Below are positions 57,320 through 64,000 of a DNA stretch of 64,000 bases, in pieces (position 1 is the stretch's first letter; every line of letters begins with the position of its first letter). Location of the stretch: the NCBI GenBank assembly GCA_028456385.1, contig JALNQF010000044.1, positions 124,001 to 188,000 on the forward strand. Direction: 5' to 3'. A program made the position numbers and the translations under genes. A model generated the notes under the pieces. That model saw only the letters and a program-made list of their open reading frames with translations. It did no database searches and was not told the DNA's origin. Origin of the DNA: Ophiosphaerella korrae. Its lineage: Eukaryota > Ascomycota > Dothideomycetes > Pleosporales > Phaeosphaeriaceae.

Positions 57320-58998
57320 CCACCTTCAACAAAGGCATCTCCAAGGGTTATATAGTGCCTGTTTTCAACTTGGGTATTGGTCCGGTTTCTTGGGTCTTTG
57401 TTGTCAATAACAAAGGCGCTGTCTACCAGTCCTAGCCAAACAAATAGCGTCTTCAATGTTGGACCGGTGGCTTAGAAAAGGGGCCTTATCGGGCCACTAT
57501 CGTTTTTTTTGCCAATTGATTAGTATATTATTTGAAGTTATTGCGAAGCCTTCATCATTTTCTGCAATACATCCTAATAACCGCCTTTGTTTTAACATGA
57601 CCAAAACCTCATCCATTACTTTTACAAATTAGACTCAATTTTCTCTCCGTATCCCTTGAGCCAGGCAGTCTTCCCATCTGATGCATGAGATGGAGAATAA
57701 AGCTTGAACCAAATTCCATACAATAATACGAATTTAATAAAGCAGAATGTATGGACTCATACTTCTCTGATCCGAACTGAGTCAGCAAGGTCTAGGAAAC
57801 CATGCCATTATTTACACAGTTTTTATCGATATCTGCACACTCTATCCTCATTTAGTGCTGTAAAACTTTTTACTTAATGGTTCACTATTAGGTCTGTCTC
57901 GTACGCAACATCCCACCTGCTCTAGGTATATTTACAGGTTTGATAAGAGTTCAAGCTGGCTACAGCGTATATATACTGTTTTGCACCCAATAATAAACGT
58001 TCGTCAGTCATCCCAACCTTTTCGGTTTGTTGGCGTTATGATGTAGAGCTGGGATTTTACAGGCTTCCTACTTGGTATTTCTTGATCTCATAATGGCGGA
58101 GTAGCCGGAAGATGTTCCTTAGTAAAGCGTTCCAATACAGCATTAGGCTATGTCTGGAAATCTTTGAGGCTGTATTTTCACAATATTATGCAGAGAGTCA
58201 AATCATGAAGAACACCCATTCTCTTAGCAAGGTTATTGCTGATCAAGCCACACTCAATGCCAATGATACCAAAAAGATGCTGTACATTAACTGTTAAATT
58301 TAAATTAGAGAGACCACTGCACATATTATTGACTCAACCGTGACATAAATATGAGCATGAACGTACCTTGTATTCAAGTTCTGAGCTTCAGACTGAGGAA
58401 GACCGTATCTCGCATCAATATGACTCAACACTTCCTAAGCAAAAGCAATTAGATGACAGGGCAACCTCATTCGTGGAATAGAATTGAGAATGAAAATTTC
58501 ACAAGGCCCAAGAGATTACTTTAGGCAGCAAATAGCTCGCGCGTATCAAAAGTTCGATGCCCACGAAAGGAAAACAGAGGTGTAGTCGTGGTGTACTTGG
58601 TGGCTCAATATGAATGAAATCCGTTCAAGGTATGCATTCAAGTCAGTCAGACAAAAGATCTGCAGGAGAATGGTTGGTTAACCGAGTCAAAATCCAGCTT
58701 AAGCAAGGTATAAAACCAGCGGTGAAGGCATTGACTTAGGGAGAGAAGGTGAAGGACCCACGAGAGGGTAGTACGAATTAGTTGCTGTAAAAATGCTACC
58801 ATCAGGAAATCTCAACTCATTCACATTTGGAGTGACTCCAACCTACCAGCGTTCGCGAATAGCGAAAAAGGTCCATTTTGGTCACGTGTGCAGGCCGTTT
58901 GTCGATGCATGTGCATTGGAAGGCGCGAATGTGATTGACCGGATTGTCACACCAAATGACACTTACAAACCCAACTACACCACCAGCAATCCATAGCC
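57320..58998. other. Long intergenic region, no gene recognised
   Basis: This is 1.7 kb without a supported gene. A 67-codon frame at 58793-58996 ends two bases before the next ATG and may only be leader sequence. A 61-codon frame at 58112-58297 has no features. Confidence 0.4.
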
Positions 58999-60170
58999 AT
59001 GCCGACGTATCGCAGCATCAACGTTGCGCTGTATTCGCAGTTTGACGCCGATTTCATCCCAGAATACGAGCCTCTTCCGTACTCCGCAAACGGCAAGAAG
59101 TTGTTCGATGAAGCATCCTCAACATGTACCGTTTACATTCCCACATTTCCTGGAAGTACTTTCTGGATTGGATACGCCATTTCACCACCAGTACCGGAGG
59201 ACCAGTACTTCCTCTTCAAGATGTATATCGACGGTGGGCATATCGTGAGCTGGTCGACGGGAAAAGAGGAAGGATGGAAAGGGAAAACTATGTTTGGGCT
59301 GTACGAAAGGCGTGAAGATGAGGATGGGAAGAAGAAAGTCGAAAAGAGAGCACTATGTTTCACGTCACCCAAAACCCACACAAAAGCCATTACGAAAGGC
59401 CAGGTAGAGGATAATATGTGCATGGAGGTTAGGGTACATCGAGCACACGGCAGGAAGAGAGTGAGGAGAGAGATGGAAATGTACAACAACACGCAACTTG
59501 CGAAGAGGGCACAGGGAATTGAGTATGCAAAGCTACCAGGATAAGAATCTGCCAAACTGACAGTGCCAGACTGGTTAATGCTGGACGTATCAGCTCTGAG
59601 CATCCAAAATATTTCTACAAATTCGCTCTCATTGACCCTACCGACCAACCATTCGCGACATTCAGGTACCTATACCGTACCTGGGAGCAGCTTCAAGCTG
59701 CAGGGTTGCTTGATGGTGAAGAGGAGGAAAACGACCTGTCTGTCATCGAACCATCCGGGGTTGGTGGCTGCAACGAGAACAAAGCGACAGATGTTTTGAA
59801 CCACGGTAGCGCTAGGGCTGGGGATGGGGATAAGAAGTCAAAGGAGACGGAGAGGCCCAGCACGGCGGCAGCGGCTGATGACGCTGTCAGCCCTGTGAAA
59901 GCGAAGAAGCCCTCAACATGGGACTGCTCGACTAGTCTCCCAGAAAAACTTCTTACCTACGTCCCACGCAGTGCGCCCCGAGGCCGAAAAGAGCATAGGC
60001 ACGATTCTGAACCGTCAAGCTCGACGACTTATCGTCCACATCCAGCCCTAGCATTCAAGGATAAAGACAGGAAGTCTAATGATCAGGGCCACAAAACGGC
60101 GTCATTGATAAATGCCATCTCGTCCACGTGGAAGCGTCGCGGTGCACAAAGCTTGGAGAGACAGCCATGA
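58999..60170 (+). CDS. Lineage-specific fungal protein, two exons
   Basis: Exons 58999-59522 and 59570-60170 join in frame to 374 residues. The 47-bp intron has a clean GTATGC donor, a CTGAC branch and CCAG, and its removal links AQGIE to LVNAGRISSEHPKYFYKFAL. The N-terminal half is a folded domain (RSINVALYSQFDADFIPEY, STFWIGYAISPPVPEDQYFLFKMYIDG). The middle resumes with DPTDQPFATFRYLYRTWEQL, and the last 150 residues are disordered and basic (RRGAQSLERQP at the end). I recognise no named domain, though proteins of this plan recur in Pleosporales genomes (memory, unverified). No signal peptide is present, so it is probably cytosolic or nuclear. Confidence 0.78.
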
Positions 60171-61059
60171 TGATTGGGTGGATTGCCTGTTGCTGCAAGG
60201 CACACTGTGGTGATTGGCCAGCCCTTAGCGCAATCCTGCAACCCCGGTTATTCCGCATAGCATAGCTCCATCTTATCGTCCATGAGAGACGGCGCTTGAC
60301 TTTGTTGACTTTTTGTGCTTATTCTCCTTACGCATTATTGATTCATGCAAATGCGATTCCTCAAAATCGTCGGTGCAGCGCTTCTGGCAGGCGCTGCGAA
60401 GCCTCGACACTCCAGCCACCTGTATTGCCACTCACAGTTCGCAATCCATATCTGAGTACGTGGCTACAGAGTGCGCGAGAAGAGCCGTGGAACGCATGGC
60501 CAATGTACTAGACTAGGGCCGATGCAAGCGTTGTGAGGACCTAAATTTCTCGTGCTATACTTACACCACGACGTGCAGTTGGGCTTTGGCGTACTTGCAT
60601 CTCTACCAGACACAAACGGGGTGTTCCCAAGCCCGTATTTCTTTGCAAGGCCAAGTTGTGGGTGGGCACTTTTGCATTTCTAACCCTAGAAAGGGCTTGT
60701 GGAGGGCAAGCGAAGGCAGCATTTCTGGAGGACTAGATAATGTAGAAACGAAGCGAGGGTATAACTACCTCAGTACTACGCTTTTTCGAAGCTCACATGC
60801 ACACCATGCTTCTTTGTAAGCTGACCCAAATAGACATAGTGTTGGCTGATGGATAGGTCCGGTTCCAGATTAGCGAGCTTAAGCTCCGATCTATGACAGC
60901 ATACATCGAGATCCCTAGCCTATTTTAGAGAAATCAACACTTGGATACCACAAGTTGTATCGTGGAGACCGGTGTTTCTCACATCTCATCCACGACTTAT
61001 CCTCCTTACTCGACATTCCCAGGCGGCACCTTCACAGCACATAAGACAGAGCGACGAAA
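60171..61059. other. Intergenic, upstream of the photolyase gene
   Basis: No gene was recognised. Short frames at 60296-60516 and 60586-60819 have no supporting features. Confidence 0.45.
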
Positions 61060-62967
61060 ATGGCAAAACCACGAGTAATATATTGGTTCCGCACAGATCT
61101 CCGCCTGCACGACTCGCCCGCCCTCAAAGCAGCACTCGACCTGAAGCCCGAATACCTCTATCCCATCTGGACCTGGGATCCCCACTACGTGTACCGCGCA
61201 CGCGTCGGCTCCAATCGTTGGCAATACCTGCTCGACTGCCAAACCGATCTCTCCACGTCCATCACCAAACTCAACCCCAAGTCCAAACTATTCGTCATCC
61301 GAGAGGCTCCGCAAACGCTGTTCCCCAAGCTTTTCAAAGCGTGGAAAATCACGCACCTGGTCTTTGAAAAAGACACGGACGCGTACGCGAGAGCGCGGGA
61401 TGAAACGGTTATGGCGCTCGCGGAAAAGGCGGGTGTGCATGTCGTTGTAAGAGTGGGACGCACGCTGTACGACCCCGACGAGCTGGTCAAAAAGAACAGC
61501 GGGAGGCCCACCATGAGCATCACGCAGGTGCAAGCTGCAGGCAAGAAGATCGGTAGTATCCCAAGGGCCATTGCGGCGCCCACCACGCTGCCCGACCCAG
61601 GCCCGACCGAGCTGCCGATTGAGCACGACAAGCCTGCGAACAAACCAGACGTCAATTCCCACCAGCGCGAAAGCAACGGCATTTCGTATGCCACGCTCTC
61701 TGGCCCAAGCCACTCCTTTGCGGTCCCCACCATGCATGAACTGGGCCTCACGCTGGCGACTACGCCCCACCGCGGCGGCGAATCGCGTGCGCTCGCCGCG
61801 CTCGCAGCCATCGTGTCAAACAAAGCGTACACCGCGACGTTCTCCAAGCCCGCGACAGCGCCCACAGCGTTTGCCCCGCAATCTACTACCCTCCTCTCGC
61901 CGCACTTGCACTTCGGGTCGCTCAGCGTGCGCGAGTTTTACTGGCGCGTGCAGGACGTTGTGGATGCGTACAAGGGCGCGACGCAGCCGCCTACGAGTCT
62001 GACGGGCCAGCTACTCTTCCGCGACATGTACTTTGGCGCGCAGGCGGCGCTGGGTGCCGGATTTGCGCAGATGCAGGGCAACCCGTCGTGCCGCTTTGTG
62101 CCGTGGCACTTGCAGTCGCGGGGGGGAGGCGGATACGAGGTGGACGATCGGCGGGCGGAGGAGTGGTTTGAACGGTGGAGGGAGGGGCGCACGGGGTTTC
62201 CGTTTATCGATGCGTTGATGCGGCAGTTGCGGAGCGAGGGGTGGATTCACCATCTGGGACGGCATGCGGTGGCGTGTTTTTTGACGCGCGGGGGGTGTTA
62301 TGTGTCGTGGGAGAGAGGCGCGGAGGTGTTTGAAGAGTGGCTGCTTGATCATGAGGTTGCGTGCAATGCGGGGAATTGGCAGTGGTTAAGTTGTAGTGCG
62401 TTTTATGCGCAGTTTTATCGGTGTTATTCGCCAGTTGCGTTTGGGAAGAAGTGGGATGTGGAAGGGAAGTTTGTGAGGAGGTGGGTGCCGGAGTTGAAGG
62501 AGTTTGATGCGAAGTTTATTTATGAGCCATGGAAGGCGGGGGTGAAGGATCAAGAGAAGTGGGGATGTAGGGTTGGCGGCGATGGGGTAGGGGCTGGGAC
62601 ATATCCGGGTCCGATGTTTGATTTTGCGGAGAGAAGGGAGGTGTGTATTCGGGGGATGAAGAAGGCGTACGGGGTGGGGCTGTATGGGGATGATGAGAGG
62701 GCCTTGGATGGAAGGTGGAGGGAGTTGTTTGATAAAGGTGATGAGGGGGTGACAGAGGGTATGATGGAGGAAGACAGTGGTGAAGAAAATCATGCGAAGA
62801 AATCGCGAAGTCCGAAGAAGGCGAGGAAGATGGCGGCAAAGAGCGAGAAGAAGGCCGCGCCGGGGCATAAGAGGGAGGCAGGCCAAGGAACGTTGGACGG
62901 CATGGTGACGAGGACGAAGAAAACCAAGAAGGAAGAGGCGTTCCCTAACGAGTCACATTTTGGCTGA
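61060..62967 (+). CDS. (6-4) photolyase / animal-type cryptochrome
   Basis: A single exon of 635 residues. The N-terminal alpha/beta photolyase domain starts VIYWFRTDLRLHDSPAL. The FAD-binding helical domain contains LSPHLHFGSLSVREFYWR, RDMYFGAQ, GNPSCRFVPW, GFPFIDALMRQL and GWIHHLGRHAVACFLTRG. The two active-site histidines of (6-4) enzymes fall in the HHLGRH region. WQWLSCSAFYAQFYRCYSPVAFGKK is also diagnostic of this clade and separates it from CPD photolyases and cry-DASH. It probably repairs UV (6-4) photoproducts with blue light in the nucleus, and may also be a light sensor. The tail is lysine-rich and contains QGTLDGM, similar to a PCNA-binding peptide (inference). Its GC content at third positions is clearly higher than in neighbouring genes. 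Confidence 0.93.
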   Translation: MAKPRVIYWFRTDLRLHDSPALKAALDLKPEYLYPIWTWDPHYVYRARVGSNRWQYLLDCQTDLSTSITKLNPKSKLFVIREAPQTLFPKLFKAWKITHLVFEKDTDAYARARDETVMALAEKAGVHVVVRVGRTLYDPDELVKKNSGRPTMSITQVQAAGKKIGSIPRAIAAPTTLPDPGPTELPIEHDKPANKPDVNSHQRESNGISYATLSGPSHSFAVPTMHELGLTLATTPHRGGESRALAALAAIVSNKAYTATFSKPATAPTAFAPQSTTLLSPHLHFGSLSVREFYWRVQDVVDAYKGATQPPTSLTGQLLFRDMYFGAQAALGAGFAQMQGNPSCRFVPWHLQSRGGGGYEVDDRRAEEWFERWREGRTGFPFIDALMRQLRSEGWIHHLGRHAVACFLTRGGCYVSWERGAEVFEEWLLDHEVACNAGNWQWLSCSAFYAQFYRCYSPVAFGKKWDVEGKFVRRWVPELKEFDAKFIYEPWKAGVKDQEKWGCRVGGDGVGAGTYPGPMFDFAERREVCIRGMKKAYGVGLYGDDERALDGRWRELFDKGDEGVTEGMMEEDSGEENHAKKSRSPKKARKMAAKSEKKAAPGHKREAGQGTLDGMVTRTKKTKKEEAFPNESHFG

Positions 62968-63047
62968 AGAAAGGTCAATATCGCAACGATTTGCGTAAAA
63001 CAAATGCATCAGGGGTATCTTAGTCGTGTCGTAAGCATATTACATCC

Positions 63048-64000
63048 TCACACGGACGCGATCCGTCCCGCGCCTACAACCGTCCAAAACGCCTCTTCTC
63101 TCCTCTCCTTTTCTCCTTTGGAACCTCTCGAATCGCCCAAGCCTCTGTCTTCAGCATTTGCTTCCGTTTCAAACTCGAGACGCACAAAGATGGGTATCTC
63201 AAGCAAGTCGTCATCTTGATCGAGCTCCTCAGATTCATTTGGATCAGCTTCGCCAAAGCCTTTAATGGGTTGCAAGAAGCCAGGGACTACTTCAAGCACG
63301 ACGCTTGCCCAGTTGCGGCCACGGTCCCATATTTTGCCGGCTTCTACTTGGCCGTCTCCAGCTGAGCCACGAGCTGTAGATGGCACAGACGATGAGAGGG
63401 CATCATCCCACACATCTGTATTAGCGCCAACCTCGAATTGTGGACATAGGATAGTGACTCGAGATTTGACCTTGCCGGGGGTCGTGCTGGGAGTAGCCAA
63501 GGTGACTCGAATCGTGTCAAACAAGGGATTACTGAGCTGCAGCAAAAAATGTGTCGGAATGCCAGACCGCAGATTATTGTAGTTGAAAGGTGTAGGAGGC
63601 ACTGTGTTGCTAGGCAGTGCTCGAATACTCAAGCGAGGCACATGGCTGAGGGCCAGCATCTTGATCTTAAAGCGGGTTGAGGTGATCTTAGACTCAGGCT
63701 TGGACAAGATTTGCCTGCAGGAGCGACACCGTTTGGAGCGCTTGGTACAAAGTAAGGTAGCAATTGGACGCAGTTCATCCTCAAATTGCACATATGGATT
63801 AGGCTGAGCAAGCTTCTGTGTTTGTGAAAGCGTAGTGGGCCATGCTTCCTTCTTGATACGCTCGATTGCAGCGTTATCCGCGGCGGCATCATGGATATGC
63901 AGGCCCTCTAGCTCCGAGGCAGCTTCCCGAACCGGCGTGGGCTTTGCACGCTTTTGCTTCTTGGCACTCGACGAATACAAATTCATGATCCGTGAGTAGG
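63048..64000 (-). CDS. DCTN4: Dynactin p62 subunit (DCTN4-like), C-terminal part, incomplete at window edge
   Basis: The minus-strand frame is open from the window end through ATG 63986 to a stop at 63048. It gives at least 312 residues, whereas p62 proteins are about 500-600 long, so the N-terminal zinc-binding half lies beyond 64000. Diagnostic sequence includes LLCTKRSKRCRSCRQILSKPE, FKIKMLALSHVPRLSI and PTHFLLQLSNPLFDTIRVTL. These form the p62 beta-sandwich region that sits at the pointed end of the dynactin filament, the dynein cargo adaptor. The ATG at 63986 is internal or follows an intron. The stop lies 80 bp from the photolyase stop, so the two genes are convergent and tight. Confidence 0.9.
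   Translation of the reverse strand, partial: YSRIMNLYSSSAKKQKRAKPTPVREAASELEGLHIHDAAADNAAIERIKKEAWPTTLSQTQKLAQPNPYVQFEDELRPIATLLCTKRSKRCRSCRQILSKPESKITSTRFKIKMLALSHVPRLSIRALPSNTVPPTPFNYNNLRSGIPTHFLLQLSNPLFDTIRVTLATPSTTPGKVKSRVTILCPQFEVGANTDVWDDALSSSVPSTARGSAGDGQVEAGKIWDRGRNWASVVLEVVPGFLQPIKGFGEADPNESEELDQDDDLLEIPIFVRLEFETEANAEDRGLGDSRGSKGEKERREEAFWTVVGAGRIASV

Noticed and set aside
58793..58996. A 67-codon gene upstream of 58999
   Set aside because: No recognisable features; it ends two bases before the next ATG and is better regarded as leader sequence or a chance frame.
1..64000. CRISPR arrays, tRNA or rRNA genes
   Set aside because: No regularly spaced repeat array or recognisable tRNA/rRNA sequence was found by reading; a tRNA scan could not be run.

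Overview
This window is nuclear DNA of a filamentous ascomycete, most likely a Dothideomycete such as a Pleosporales species (inference). Genes are short-exon, with introns of about 47-150 bp carrying GT...AG ends. The conserved set is fungal: AFG3, QCR8, a VCX1-type exchanger, dynactin p62 and a (6-4) photolyase-type flavoprotein. A 13-kb AT-rich block shows the signature of repeat-induced point mutation (RIP).

Layout. (1) 1-2.5 kb: a possible small secreted protein gene, a 16-bp tandem repeat and a 243-bp hAT-like MITE (8-bp target duplication AACAATAA). (2) 2.55-15.45 kb: a large element with 40-bp terminal inverted repeats and a 9-bp direct duplication. A complete but RIP-killed Ty3/gypsy chromovirus (5460-12524, 462-bp LTRs, TSD TAGAT) is nested inside it. 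The gag zinc knuckles, protease, RT, integrase and chromodomain can still be read through C-to-T and G-to-A changes. (3) 15.5-28.98 kb: a secreted M14 carboxypeptidase, broken copies of an SDR and of COQ5, two families of locally duplicated non-coding sequence, a fungal-type membrane protein and a AAA ATPase with a proline-rich insert. (4) 29.9-42.7 kb: mostly conserved housekeeping genes: a zinc-type alcohol dehydrogenase, a VCX1-like exchanger, a membrane-anchored LysM protein, QCR8, AFG3, a small secreted cupin-like protein and a coiled-coil protein. (5) 43.4-52.1 kb: an archaemetzincin interrupted by one in-frame TAG, a secreted rhamnogalacturonan-lyase-like protein (PcRGLX/PL26 type), and an FAD monooxygenase fused to a polytopic membrane half. 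(6) 52.4-64 kb: a disordered basic protein, a fungal protein with a poly-A frameshift, another lineage-specific protein, the photolyase, and the C-terminal part of dynactin p62 running off the window.

The genes do not form one pathway. AFG3 and QCR8 both serve the mitochondrial inner membrane, but nothing beyond adjacency links them. The left third reads as an accessory, repeat-rich compartment that includes gene copies with RIP-like nonsense changes; the centre and right are core genome with some lineage-specific genes. Exon joins below were set by hand from reading frame and splice sites and have not been tested against transcripts.
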